A DNA stretch of 64,000 nucleotides from Hymenobacter sp. 15J16-1T3B (lineage in GTDB: Bacteria > Bacteroidota > Bacteroidia > Cytophagales > Hymenobacteraceae): the NCBI RefSeq assembly GCF_020711235.1, contig NZ_JAJFAV010000004.1, positions 124,001-188,000 of the forward strand, written 5' to 3'. Position 1 is the stretch's first letter, and each line of letters begins with the position of its first letter. The notes under the pieces were generated by a model. It was not told the origin of the DNA. It made no database searches and saw only the letters and a program-made list of their open reading frames with translations. This document shows positions 1 to 9,143 of the stretch, piece by piece. The translations under genes were made by a program, and so were the position numbers.

Positions 1-108
1 GTTAAAATCCTGCGGCGACTGTTGGTCAAGCAGGTCACAGCCGGTTGCACCCGCCAGCAGCAAAGCCAGCAAGGCCGCCCGACCCGTCAGAGAAACTATG
101 GATTTCAT
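1..108 (-). CDS. SusD/RagB-family outer-membrane lipoprotein, N-terminal fragment
   Basis: Only the first 36 codons lie in the window; the gene continues past the left edge. The visible peptide begins MKSIVSLTGR, has a hydrophobic Ala/Leu core and a lipobox ending in AGATGC, so it is a lipoprotein signal peptide with the lipidated Cys at about residue 23. It is followed by DLLDQQSPQDF, typical of the mature start of SusD/RagB proteins. The gene starts 21 bp after the stop of a SusC gene on the same strand, the usual susC-susD order, so the product is probably the surface substrate-binding partner of that porin. The substrate cannot be told from this fragment. Assignment rests on the signal peptide plus context. 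Confidence 0.8.
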   Translation of the reverse strand, partial: MKSIVSLTGRAALLALLLAGATGCDLLDQQSPQDFN

Positions 109-129
109 GAAACGTCTCAGCAGAGGAAA

Positions 130-3100
130 TTAAAAATCAATGTTGACACCAGCCGTGAAGGTCCGCACCTGCGGGTTGGAACGCTGGTCAACCCCGTAAG
201 CAATGTTGCTGTTGGAGCCTTCGTTGGCCGCCACGTTTACCTCCGGGTCGAGGCCGGAGTACTTCGTAAACACGAAGGCGTTTTGCACCATGGCAAACAC
301 GTTGGCGCGCGACGAGCCGAACTTCTGGCTGATGGGCGTCGGCAACACGTAGGAAAGCCGCAGCTGACGCACCCGGAGGAAGTCGCCCTTCTCCATAAAG
401 CGCGTGGAGCTGTTTTGGTGGGTGTTCTGGTCGATAAACAGGCGCGGCACGTCGGTTACGTCGCCGGGTTGCTGCCACCGATTCAGAATTTCCGTGCTGT
501 TGTTGGTGCCGCTGAACGTCAGCAACTGCGAACGAGTGGAGTTGTACAGGTAGTTCCCGCCGCTGTACTGCAGGAACACTTCCAACTGCAGCCCTTTATA
601 GCTAAAGGTGTTGTCGAAACCACCCAGCCATTTGGGGAAGCTGGTTTTGCCCATCCAAACGCCTTCCGTAGCTGTCGTCGCCGCCGGCACCGCCTTGCCA
701 TCCACGGTCGATTCACCGTTTTGCAGCCAAGTGTTGGGGCCGTAGTTGAACTCACGCACGTTGCCGGCCGCGTCCAGCCACTGCGGGTTGCCGTTGGCCG
801 GGTTCACCCCCACCCAGCGCAGAATCTTGTACTCCGTAATGGAGTGTCCTTCGCTGGCAATGTGGTAGGGCACCGAGCTTTGCACGTCGCCGGCCGTCGA
901 GAGGTCGGTGATGCGGTTGACCAAGTAGGTGTAGTTGAACGACGACGTCCACTTAAAGCCGGTGGGCGTTTCCACGTTGGTCGTGTTCAGCGTCAGTTCA
1001 GCCCCGCGGTTGTACATCTTGCCGACGTTGCGCACGATGGTCCCGTTCGGAATGCCCGTGCTGTAAATGGCCGGCACCTGCAGCAGCAGGTTGTCGATGT
1101 CGTTGTTGAAGTAGTCGAAGTTGATGCCGATGCGGTCTTTCATCACCGATGCATCGAAGCCTACGTCGAGCTTCTTACCCGTTTCCCAGCGCAGGCTGGG
1201 GTTGTTCAGCTGGTTGATGCCGAAGCCCGGGTACGGACCGTACTGACCTTGACCGATCAGGATGGCCGCCGCGTACGAGCCAATGCCGGCGCTGTTGCCC
1301 ACCAAGCCGTAGCTAGCCTTCAACTTCAAGTCGTTGATGAAGCTGATGTTGCTCATGAACGCCTCGCGCGAAATGCGCCAGCCCGCCGAAGCACCCGGGA
1401 AGAAGCCCCAGCGGCGCTGCTCGCCGAAGCGGGAGCTGCCGTCGCGACGAGCCGTAAACGTCGCGTAGTACTTGTCCGAGAACGAGTAGTTGAGGCGGCC
1501 AAACAACGACTGCCACGCCGTCACGTCGCGGGAAGTGCCCTGGCCGGACTGCGTCGGGTCGAACAAGCCCGAGTAGTTGTCTTTGAAAATCGGATCGACG
1601 ATGAACGCGCCGCTGGTGAACGAGGCCTCGTAGGTTTCCAAGTTCTGCTCGTAGCCGAACGTGGCGTCGATGTTGTGGTTGTCGCCGAACAGGTGCGAGT
1701 ACGTGGCGTAGTTCTGCCAGGTCGTCAGCGTGTTGTCGCTGCGGGTTTTCTGCACCAGACCGCCCAGGCCGCTGGAGCCCCCGAAGTCGTAGCCCAGACC
1801 GGCAATGCTCGGGTCGCTGTACTGGTACTCGTAGTTATTTAGGTAGTCCAGGCCAAACTTCGACGTAACGCTCAGGCCTTTCAGCGGGGTGATGGTCAAG
1901 TAACCGTTGCCCAGCAGGCGGCGCTGCGTGTTGTCGTTCTTGTTCAGCTTCAGCGTGGCCAACGGGTGGTACAGGCGGCCCGCCGTGGCCGTGTACGGAA
2001 TGTGGTCGAGCAGCGCGTTGGAGTTGCTCCCCAGGCCCAGGAACTTCACCTGATCCAGGTAGTACGAGCCGTCGGCGTTGTACACCGGGATGTTGGGCTG
2101 CGCGTTGAGCGCGCCGAACGTGGGCGAAGCGAAGTAGTTGCTGGTCAGGTTCGGCCCGAGCACGCCTTGGTTGTAAGCGTGGTTGAAGCTCATGTTTACC
2201 CCCGATTTCACCCAGGTCTTGGGCGTCAACTCCATGTTGATACGGGCATTGGCCCGGCGCAACCGGTTGGTCACGATGGTGCCCTTCTGGTCGGAGTAGC
2301 CCACCGAAGCGTAGTAGCTGCCCTTGTCGCTACCGCTGGTCAACGCCAGCTGGTAGTCTTGCATGAAGCCCTTCTGGTAGATCTGATCAACCCAGTTGGT
2401 ATTGTCTTCCACCCCGTCGCCGTTGTTGTCGCCGTTGATGGCAATGGGCGCCGAGCCGGGGAAGGCGTTGGTGAGCTTTTCGTTGGTGATGTCGCGGTAC
2501 TGCGTGGCGTTGAGCAGCTTCGGCAGCTTCGTGGGCTCCATCGTGCCCACCGACATATTCAGGGTCAGCTTCGACTGCCCGGTCTTGCCCTTCTTGGTGG
2601 TAATCAGGATTACCCCGTTGGTAGCGCGCGACCCGTAGATGGCCGCCGCCGAGGCGTCCTTCAGCACCGTCATCGACTCGATGTCGTTCGGGTTGATGTC
2701 AGCCAGCGGGTTGTAGCGCAACCCAGAGGTCATGATGTTCATGTTGCCGAACTCGGTCATCGGCACCCCGTCAATCACAAACAGCGGCTGGGAACTGCCG
2801 TTGATGGAGTTGATACCGCGGATACGCACCGTTACGGCGTCGCCGAGCGTGCCGCTGCTGTTGGTAATCTGCACGCCGGCAATCCGGCCCGCCAGGGCCT
2901 GGTCGGCACTCTGCACGGGCTGGGAGGTCAGCTTGGATTGATCCAGCTTGGCAAACGAACCGGTGATGTCCTTCACGTCCTGCGACCCGCCGTACCCCGT
3001 CACGACGACCTCGCTGGTCATCTTGGTGTCGGTGGCCAGCGCAAAGTTCATCGTCGTTTCATTGCCAAGCGGCTTCTCCAGCGTCTGGTAGCCTACCGAG

Positions 3101-3321
3101 CTGACGCGAATCGTCTTGCTGCCGGGCGGTACGTCCAAGACAAAGGAGCCGTCGGCGTTGGTGGAAACGCCAACCGTCGTGCCCGGAACCACAATCGTCA
3201 CGCCGGGAATGCCCTCGCCGGTGCTGCGGTCGGTCACACGCCCGGACAGACTCCGGGTTTGGGCATTTGCTTGGTGCACGACGGCGGCCAAGGGTATTAG
3301 GCCCAGTAAAAGTTTGTTCAT
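130..3321 (-). CDS. SusC/RagA-family TonB-linked outer-membrane transporter
   Basis: A 1063-residue protein with a signal peptide ending near QANAQ (about residue 21). A carboxypeptidase-regulatory-like domain follows at about 25-105 (SGRVTDRSTGEGIPGVT, then SVGYQTLEKPLG). The TonB plug at about 115-245 carries the family signatures VRIRGINSING, FVIDGVPM, DIESMTVLKDASAAAIYGSR and GVILITTKKG. The rest is a beta-barrel, and the protein ends in a hydrophobic-aromatic strand (GVNIDF). Length and domain order match SusC proteins. It imports large nutrients across the outer membrane using TonB energy together with the SusD lipoprotein encoded 21 bp downstream. No glycoside hydrolase, peptidase or anti-sigma gene adjoins it, so the substrate is unknown. 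The start agrees with the signal peptide. Confidence 0.95.
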   Translation of the reverse strand: MNKLLLGLIPLAAVVHQANAQTRSLSGRVTDRSTGEGIPGVTIVVPGTTVGVSTNADGSFVLDVPPGSKTIRVSSVGYQTLEKPLGNETTMNFALATDTKMTSEVVVTGYGGSQDVKDITGSFAKLDQSKLTSQPVQSADQALAGRIAGVQITNSSGTLGDAVTVRIRGINSINGSSQPLFVIDGVPMTEFGNMNIMTSGLRYNPLADINPNDIESMTVLKDASAAAIYGSRATNGVILITTKKGKTGQSKLTLNMSVGTMEPTKLPKLLNATQYRDITNEKLTNAFPGSAPIAINGDNNGDGVEDNTNWVDQIYQKGFMQDYQLALTSGSDKGSYYASVGYSDQKGTIVTNRLRRANARINMELTPKTWVKSGVNMSFNHAYNQGVLGPNLTSNYFASPTFGALNAQPNIPVYNADGSYYLDQVKFLGLGSNSNALLDHIPYTATAGRLYHPLATLKLNKNDNTQRRLLGNGYLTITPLKGLSVTSKFGLDYLNNYEYQYSDPSIAGLGYDFGGSSGLGGLVQKTRSDNTLTTWQNYATYSHLFGDNHNIDATFGYEQNLETYEASFTSGAFIVDPIFKDNYSGLFDPTQSGQGTSRDVTAWQSLFGRLNYSFSDKYYATFTARRDGSSRFGEQRRWGFFPGASAGWRISREAFMSNISFINDLKLKASYGLVGNSAGIGSYAAAILIGQGQYGPYPGFGINQLNNPSLRWETGKKLDVGFDASVMKDRIGINFDYFNNDIDNLLLQVPAIYSTGIPNGTIVRNVGKMYNRGAELTLNTTNVETPTGFKWTSSFNYTYLVNRITDLSTAGDVQSSVPYHIASEGHSITEYKILRWVGVNPANGNPQWLDAAGNVREFNYGPNTWLQNGESTVDGKAVPAATTATEGVWMGKTSFPKWLGGFDNTFSYKGLQLEVFLQYSGGNYLYNSTRSQLLTFSGTNNSTEILNRWQQPGDVTDVPRLFIDQNTHQNSSTRFMEKGDFLRVRQLRLSYVLPTPISQKFGSSRANVFAMVQNAFVFTKYSGLDPEVNVAANEGSNSNIAYGVDQRSNPQVRTFTAGVNIDF

Positions 3322-4179
3322 GCGGTGAAAAAATGGGATGATGGGTGTGTGAGGAGGTTTGGTTTCGGGGTGGTCAGGGCAAAGGAAGATGAAGCCGCAA
3401 GATGGATAAATAAATAGGTAAAAGTAGATTTTGATAATTGGCTAAGTAATGGGCGTGCTAATATAAACAGTTCACGCTCAACGTGCCCACACTATTTAGC
3501 AAGGTCCTAGGTATTCTCGTGCCCGCAGGCCACTGCTTGTGGCATTTTGGTGAAGTTGGGACTGTGGCCCTTAAGCAATTACGCCTCCTGGCTTGATCAG
3601 CTGCCGCGTCAAAGTTCAGGTGGAGTCGCGCCAGCCTTGGGCTGCTCGCCCGCCTGGGTACAGCCGTTGGGTGGTTCTCAACCGAGCAGAAATTCGCCTG
3701 CACTCTGCGCGGAGCTGATTTGATGGACAAGGCGAGGTGAGGCCTATGGACTGCAATGCAGTGCTATGCGCACCCCAAAGCCAGCATATGCAGGTGGTTG
3801 AAGTACTGGTTGAACCGTTAAATCAGCACGGGCCGCCTGCGCAAGCGGAAGTGGCTTTTGCGTACTCAGATTTGCGGGAGGAAGAGGGCGAATTGGGCTA
3901 TTCTTAGATAATCAGATTGTTTATCAATGATTTATTGACTTAAACAAAGGCCATTGACGAGTCTGATTTACCCGTATATTCTTGATCAATAAGGACCTGA
4001 ACTATGAATGCGCTAGTCGATAGGTCAATTACAGTGAGGTGGGGAATTGATACAGAGTGGGGTTATTTTTTGAGGTTATTGCATCATAAGGGCATTTTTG
4101 GCCAGAATCCATTTATAGAGCGAATTCAAACTTTGTTTATATTTGGCGACACTCATTCACCATCACTCACTCTTTAAAC
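3322..4179. other. Divergent intergenic region between two susC genes
   Basis: This 858-bp gap separates two divergent SusCD operons. The left side (about 3330-3460) should hold the promoter of the minus-strand susC; a minus-strand TACTTTTA at 3419-3426 is one base from the TAnnTTTG -7 consensus. The right 270 bp (3910-4179) is distinctly AT-rich and holds the promoter of the plus-strand susC. The middle (3458-3907) has coding-like patches but no recognisable gene. A plus-strand frame at 3746-3907 would encode 53 residues ending in AEVAFAYSDLREEEGELGYS, and a minus-strand frame covers 3458-3730. Neither has a recognisable domain. It may be a decayed gene. Confidence 0.5.
4112..4145 (+). promoter_or_regulatory. 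Probable promoter of the 4180 susC operon
   Basis: TATATTTG at 4138-4145 matches the Bacteroidetes -7 consensus TAnnTTTG exactly. TTTA at 4112-4115 lies 22 bp upstream and is a one-mismatch -33 element at slightly long spacing. The predicted transcript starts near 4152, leaving about 28 nt before the ATG at 4180. The region is AT-rich. There is no Shine-Dalgarno-like sequence before the ATG. Confidence 0.55.
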
Positions 4180-7100
4180 ATGAAAAAACTTCTAGCGGCG
4201 TCGCTGCTGATGGCACCTTTGGTGGTGCACGAAGCAGCAGCGCAGAGCCGGTCCATTTCGGGTCGTGTTCTGGATGCTTCCAGTGGGCAAGGCCTACCTG
4301 GTGTGACAGTTCTCGTAAAGGGTACAACTAACGGCGCCTCGACCAATGCCGACGGCTCCTATACCCTTAATGTGGGGGCTGATGCGGCCACTCTGGTCTT
4401 TTCGTCTATTGGTTATGTAACGGTTGAGCGCCCGGTCGGCAATGCTTCCGTTGTAAACGTGACGTTGGCAACCGACACCAAGCAGCTCGGTGAGGTTGTA
4501 GTAACGGGCGCGCTGGGTATTCAGCGCCAAGAGCGTCAAGTAGGTTACGCCACCGCTACGCTCGACACCAAAGAAGTTACCCAAGCCCGCGTGACCAACG
4601 TCGCCAACGGCTTGACCGGTAAAGTGTCGGGCCTGCAGGTGCAGACCACCAATGCCGGCGTAAACCCCACGCCGCGTATCACGCTGCGCGGTACGCGTTC
4701 CTTGACCGGTAACAACGAAGCCCTGATCGTAGTGGACGGGGTTATTTCGACCAATGACGTGCTGGGTGCCTTGAACCCGGACGACATTGCTTCTATTTCG
4801 GTTTTGAAAGGTGCCAACGCTGCGGCCCTGTACGGCTCGCAGGCGTCGAACGGTGCACTGATCATCACCACCAAGAAGGGGAGCACGACGCCCACCATCA
4901 CCCTGTCCCAGACCTCGCAGTTTGAGTCGGTGTCCTTCTTGCCGGACTTGCAGAAAGAATTTGGCCCGGGCGCCAACACGTACACCTCGGCTTACCCGAT
5001 GTTTACGACCGACAATACCCCGGACTCGGACTACAACACCCAGTACCAGGGCTTTGAGAACCAGCAGTACGGGCCGCGTTTCGACGGTTCGGTGCGCCCC
5101 TTCGGCGAGCGGCTGGCCAACGGCGACGTACAGATGCTCTCCTTTGAAGCCCGTCCGAACGAGCGTCGAAAGTTCTTCAACACGGGCTACCAAATGCAGA
5201 ACGGCGTGTCGTTCTCGGGCGGTGATGAAAAAACCAAGTTCTACGCTTCGTACCAGAACGTACAGAACAAGGGCATCATCCCCAAGGATAAATTTGACCG
5301 CAACACGTTCCGTTTCAACGCTTCGCGGGAACTAGGTCGCCTGACGGCTGGGTTTAACGTTTCGTATTCGCTACAGCGCGCTAACGTGACGTCGAACGCC
5401 GACCGTAACTCCACGATTTACTGGAACCTGCTCAACACGACGGTAATGGCTCCCATTACCTCGTACAAGGATTGGCGCAACAATGAATTTGCCAACCCGA
5501 ACGGGTACTACAACGCCTTCTACGACAACCCGTACTGGATCATTGATACCTACCGGACGACGGACCGCCGCAACACCCTGCAGGGCAACATCGATCTGGG
5601 CTACAAGGTGACGGACTGGCTGCGCGTGCAGTACCGCCTGGGTATCACCTCGACCAACCAGCAGCGCCTCTCGTCGCAGAACAAGTTCACGTACAACGCT
5701 TACCAGCAGGCGCACAACACCAACAAGTCGGGTGCCGGTACCACGGGCTACGTGCAGGATCTGGCTGCTAGCCTGAGCCGCATCAACTCGGACCTGTTCG
5801 TCAGCTTCGACAAGACGTTCGGTGATATCACGGTGCAGGCCATCGTTGGCAACAACGTTCAGCAGCTGGACAGCCGCTTCAACTTTGGCGCTTCCACGGC
5901 GCTGGCCAAGCCGGACCTGTTCAACCTGGACAACCGCATCGGCAACCTGATCGGCTTCAACGGTCGCGCCCAAACCCGTCTGTACGCCTTCTACGGCGAC
6001 GTGACCTTGGGCTACAAGGACTTCGTGTACCTGCACGCCTCGGGTCGTAACGACAACATTTCCGTGCTGGACCCGGACAACCGGAGCTTCTTCTACCCGG
6101 GCGTCGACGCTTCGTTTATCTTCAGCAACGCCATTCCGGTGCTGAAGGACCTGTCGTTCCTGGACTACGGCAAAATCCGCGGTGGTGTCACCAAAGTGAG
6201 CCAAGTGAACCTGCCGAACTCGCCGCTGCCGGCTACGCTGCCGCTCACGGTGCCTGATTTCGGTATCTACCAGAGCGGCGGTGCTTACGGCCTGCTCTCG
6301 ACGTACAGCCTGGGCAGCGGCTTCCCCTTCGGTTCCAACGCTTCGTTTACGGCGGACAACCGCTTGGTGCAGCCGGGCCTGAAGCCTGAGGAAACCCGTT
6401 CGGTAGAAGCCGGTATCGAGTTGAGCTTCCTGCAGCGCCGTGTGGCTGGTGCAGTGACCTATTACTCGCAGAAGAGCACGAACCAGACGATCAGCACGTC
6501 TATTTCCACGGCTACGGGCTACAGCACTCTGGTGCTCAACGCCGGTGAAGTGCAGAACCGCGGCGTAGAAGCGGACTTGAACATCACGCCGATCCGCACC
6601 GACAACGGTTTGACGGTAACGCTGGGTGGCAACTTCAACTACAACAACAACGAGGTAATCTCGCTGCCCCCCGGTCTGTCGCAGCTGACGCTGACCAGCG
6701 GCGGTGCCGCCGGTAGCGCTTCGCTGTTCGCCATTCCGGGCCAGCCGTACCCCATCCTGCGTGGTAGCTACTACCAGCGCACCGATGACGGCCGGGTCAA
6801 AATGATTACCAGCCGGGACCCCAACACGAACGAGGCCCGTTACTTCCCGCTGAAGTCGACGGACATCAAAACGTTCGGCAACACCCAGCCGAAGTACAAG
6901 TACGGCTTCAATGCTAGCGTCAACTACAAAGGCCTGACGCTGTCGGGTCAAGGCGAATTGCGTACCGGCTACGTGATTTACAACGCTATCGGCGAAACCC
7001 TGGACTTCACGGGTGCTGGCCAGCGCACGGTTACCTACGGCCGTCAGGATTTTGTGTACCCCAACTCGGCTATTCTGGAAGGCACGAACTACGTGCCCAA

Positions 7101-7443
7101 CGTTTCGGGGCTGACCCCGGGCGGTTCGGAATTCTGGTCGAGCGCCGCTTACAACACGACCGTTTCGGAGAACTACGTGACTTCGGGCAAGTTCTTCAAG
7201 ATTCGTGAAGTGTCGTTGAGCTACGCGCTGCCTACGTCGGTGGTATCCAACATTGGCTTCGTGAAAGGTCTGTCGGTCAACTTCTTTGGCCGCAACATCT
7301 TCACCTGGGTGCCGAAGGAGAACATCTACACCGATCCGGAATTCAGCAACAATACCACCAACCCGAACGCGGTGGGTATCAACAGCTACTTCCAGACCCC
7401 GCCGACGAAGTTCTACGGAGCGACGTTGAACGCCACTTTCTAA
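4180..7443 (+). CDS. SusC/RagA-family TonB-linked outer-membrane transporter
   Basis: A 1087-residue protein with signal peptide MKKLLAASLLMAPLVVHEAA and cleavage near AAAQS. It has a carboxypeptidase-regulatory-like domain at about 25-105 (ISGRVLDASSGQGLPGVTVL, SSIGYVTVERPVG). The plug domain shows ITLRGTRSLTG, LIVVDGVIS, DIASISVLKGANAAALYGSQ and ALIITTKKG. A large beta-barrel follows, ending ATLNATF. The partner SusD-like gene starts 12 bp downstream. The sequence is divergent from the other two SusC proteins here (its plug has GANAAALYGSQASNGAL where the others have DASA-AIYGSRA-NGVI), suggesting another ligand. It uses GGT, GCT and CGT codons more often than the 35760 susC, as actB does, which hints at strong expression; that is a visual impression only. 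Confidence 0.95.
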   Translation: MKKLLAASLLMAPLVVHEAAAQSRSISGRVLDASSGQGLPGVTVLVKGTTNGASTNADGSYTLNVGADAATLVFSSIGYVTVERPVGNASVVNVTLATDTKQLGEVVVTGALGIQRQERQVGYATATLDTKEVTQARVTNVANGLTGKVSGLQVQTTNAGVNPTPRITLRGTRSLTGNNEALIVVDGVISTNDVLGALNPDDIASISVLKGANAAALYGSQASNGALIITTKKGSTTPTITLSQTSQFESVSFLPDLQKEFGPGANTYTSAYPMFTTDNTPDSDYNTQYQGFENQQYGPRFDGSVRPFGERLANGDVQMLSFEARPNERRKFFNTGYQMQNGVSFSGGDEKTKFYASYQNVQNKGIIPKDKFDRNTFRFNASRELGRLTAGFNVSYSLQRANVTSNADRNSTIYWNLLNTTVMAPITSYKDWRNNEFANPNGYYNAFYDNPYWIIDTYRTTDRRNTLQGNIDLGYKVTDWLRVQYRLGITSTNQQRLSSQNKFTYNAYQQAHNTNKSGAGTTGYVQDLAASLSRINSDLFVSFDKTFGDITVQAIVGNNVQQLDSRFNFGASTALAKPDLFNLDNRIGNLIGFNGRAQTRLYAFYGDVTLGYKDFVYLHASGRNDNISVLDPDNRSFFYPGVDASFIFSNAIPVLKDLSFLDYGKIRGGVTKVSQVNLPNSPLPATLPLTVPDFGIYQSGGAYGLLSTYSLGSGFPFGSNASFTADNRLVQPGLKPEETRSVEAGIELSFLQRRVAGAVTYYSQKSTNQTISTSISTATGYSTLVLNAGEVQNRGVEADLNITPIRTDNGLTVTLGGNFNYNNNEVISLPPGLSQLTLTSGGAAGSASLFAIPGQPYPILRGSYYQRTDDGRVKMITSRDPNTNEARYFPLKSTDIKTFGNTQPKYKYGFNASVNYKGLTLSGQGELRTGYVIYNAIGETLDFTGAGQRTVTYGRQDFVYPNSAILEGTNYVPNVSGLTPGGSEFWSSAAYNTTVSENYVTSGKFFKIREVSLSYALPTSVVSNIGFVKGLSVNFFGRNIFTWVPKENIYTDPEFSNNTTNPNAVGINSYFQTPPTKFYGATLNATF

Positions 7444-7455
7444 TCTCCTACATCC

Positions 7456-9045
7456 ATGAAAATAATTTCCAGATTTCTGCTGGCGGCGGCATTACTGAGC
7501 ACTGCCACAAGCTGCGAGAAGTTTCTCGACATTAACGATAACCCCAACAGCGCAACCTCGGCAACGGCTGATCAAATCCTTGCTTCGGCGCTGGTTACCA
7601 CCGCTGCCAACTACAACGGTGGGGTAGCAGCAGGCCAGAACTTCAACAGCTACGCCAGCTGGGCTGCCGGCTACTGGGGCAAGTCGGGGGTAGTAAACGG
7701 CTACGCCGAAGAGCGTACGTACAACTACACCACGTCGTACTACCAGAACCTGTGGAGCCAGACCTACGACAACCTGAATGACTACAACCTCATTCAGCAG
7801 CAGGCAGCGGCTTACCCGAACCACGCGGCTATTGCCCGCATCATGAAGGTGTACAACTTCCTGCTGCTGGTAGATGAGTACGGTGATATTCCCTACTTCA
7901 CTGCCCTGAAGGCAGCTGGCAACACGACTCCGAGCTACGACCGGGCAGCCGACATCTACAAGGACTTCATCGTCCAGCTGACGGGTGCCGTGGGCGACAT
8001 CAACGCTGCCACCGGCGGTGCGGCTGTCGGCGCTGAAGACGTCGTCTTCCGGGGCGACATGACCAAGTGGAAGAAGTTTGCCAACAGCCTCAAGCTGCGT
8101 ATTCTGCTGCGTGAGTCGCAGACGAACGACGCTACCTTGAACGCTGCTATCCGCACGGAAATGACGGCCCTGCAGGCGGCTCCCGATGGCTTTATCACGA
8201 CGGATGTACTGGTACAGCCGGGCTATTCGCAGAGCGCCAACCAGCAGAACCCGTTCTACAACCGTTACGGCAAGACGGCTGGTGGTACCGCTTCGACGGA
8301 GCAGCTCTACCAAATCCCGACCAACTACATCCTGACCCAGTACACCAGCAACAACGACCCGCGCGTGTCGCAGTTGTACGCGCAGGGTCTGCGCAACGGC
8401 ACGGCTCAGTACGTTGGTACGGACTTGGGCGAGCGTAGCCCGGCAGGCAACACGGCTACGTTGAAGGCCTCGTTCTTCTTGGACGGCGGCGGGCTGCTGA
8501 AAGGCCCCAATGCCCCGACCGCGCTGATGCTGCTGTCGGAGCACCTCTTCAACAAGGCCGAAGCCGAAACCCGCGGCCTGTTCACGGGCGGTGATGCGTC
8601 TGCGAAGACCGACTACCAAGACGGTATCAAAGCGTCGTTCATGTACTTCTACCGCTCGGCTAACGGAACGGTGAATACCATTGCCGAAACGGCCACGAAC
8701 TCTTCCATTGCGGGGGTAGCGCAGTACAACACCTACATCGCCGCCAACACGACGAACCCGAAAGTCAACTACGACTTGGCTCCGACCGGGACCTTGGGTA
8801 AGCAAGAGGTGATTATCTACCAGAAGTACCTGGCCGAAAACTCGGTGGCTAGCACCGAGGCGTGGGACGACTACCGTCGTACCGGGCTGCCGGCTATTCC
8901 GGCTTCGCTAGAGTCTATCTCGACGCGCCCAGACAAGCTGCCGACCCGTCTGCTGTACCCGCTGACGGAAATCAACACCAACCAGGCCAACATCCCGACT
9001 GGCGTTGATCAGTTCTCGAAGATTTTCTGGGACGTGAAAGACTAA
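7456..9045 (+). CDS. SusD/RagB-family nutrient-binding outer-membrane lipoprotein (SusD-like_2 type)
   Basis: A 529-residue lipoprotein: MKIISRFLLAAALLSTATSC gives the lipobox, with the lipidated Cys at residue 20, followed by EKFLDINDNPNSATSATADQ. The LDIN(D)NPN start, the YWGKSGVVNGYAEERTYNY region and the late SMEAWDDYRRTGLP-like stretch (here VASTEAWDDYRRTGLPAIP) are typical of the SusD-like_2 subfamily, whose members lie beside SusC transporters. It is predicted to be a surface lid or binding protein for the porin encoded 12 bp upstream. Its length fits the family. A strong terminator follows 19 bp after the stop, so the operon is just these two genes. Confidence 0.92.
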   Translation: MKIISRFLLAAALLSTATSCEKFLDINDNPNSATSATADQILASALVTTAANYNGGVAAGQNFNSYASWAAGYWGKSGVVNGYAEERTYNYTTSYYQNLWSQTYDNLNDYNLIQQQAAAYPNHAAIARIMKVYNFLLLVDEYGDIPYFTALKAAGNTTPSYDRAADIYKDFIVQLTGAVGDINAATGGAAVGAEDVVFRGDMTKWKKFANSLKLRILLRESQTNDATLNAAIRTEMTALQAAPDGFITTDVLVQPGYSQSANQQNPFYNRYGKTAGGTASTEQLYQIPTNYILTQYTSNNDPRVSQLYAQGLRNGTAQYVGTDLGERSPAGNTATLKASFFLDGGGLLKGPNAPTALMLLSEHLFNKAEAETRGLFTGGDASAKTDYQDGIKASFMYFYRSANGTVNTIAETATNSSIAGVAQYNTYIAANTTNPKVNYDLAPTGTLGKQEVIIYQKYLAENSVASTEAWDDYRRTGLPAIPASLESISTRPDKLPTRLLYPLTEINTNQANIPTGVDQFSKIFWDVKD

Positions 9046-9064
9046 CTAAGTCCAAACACCCAGC

Positions 9065-9096
9065 AAAAAGGGCTGCCCGATTGGGCAGCCCTTTTT
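9065..9096. terminator. Bidirectional intrinsic terminator
   Basis: The sequence forms a perfect 14-bp stem (AAAAAGGGCTGCCC / GGGCAGCCCTTTTT) around a GATT loop. It lies between the converging susD-like gene (stop 9045) and prfB (stop 9144), with A and T runs on both sides, so it can work on both strands. Confidence 0.92.
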
Positions 9097-9143
9097 ATTT
9101 GAGCAGTAAGAGCAAGCAGGCAAATGGAGGCCGTGGGCTTGCG

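Noticed and set aside
22-1842. 606-residue plus-strand open frame opposite susC
   Set aside because: It is antisense to a clear SusC gene, rich in Arg, Val and His with no domain; such frames arise from high GC content.
3458-3730. 90-residue minus-strand frame between the susC genes
   Set aside because: No domain, no good promoter or start context; reported only as a possible relic region.
5371-6951. 526-residue minus-strand open frame inside the second susC
   Set aside because: Shadow of the SusC frame with biased composition and no motif.
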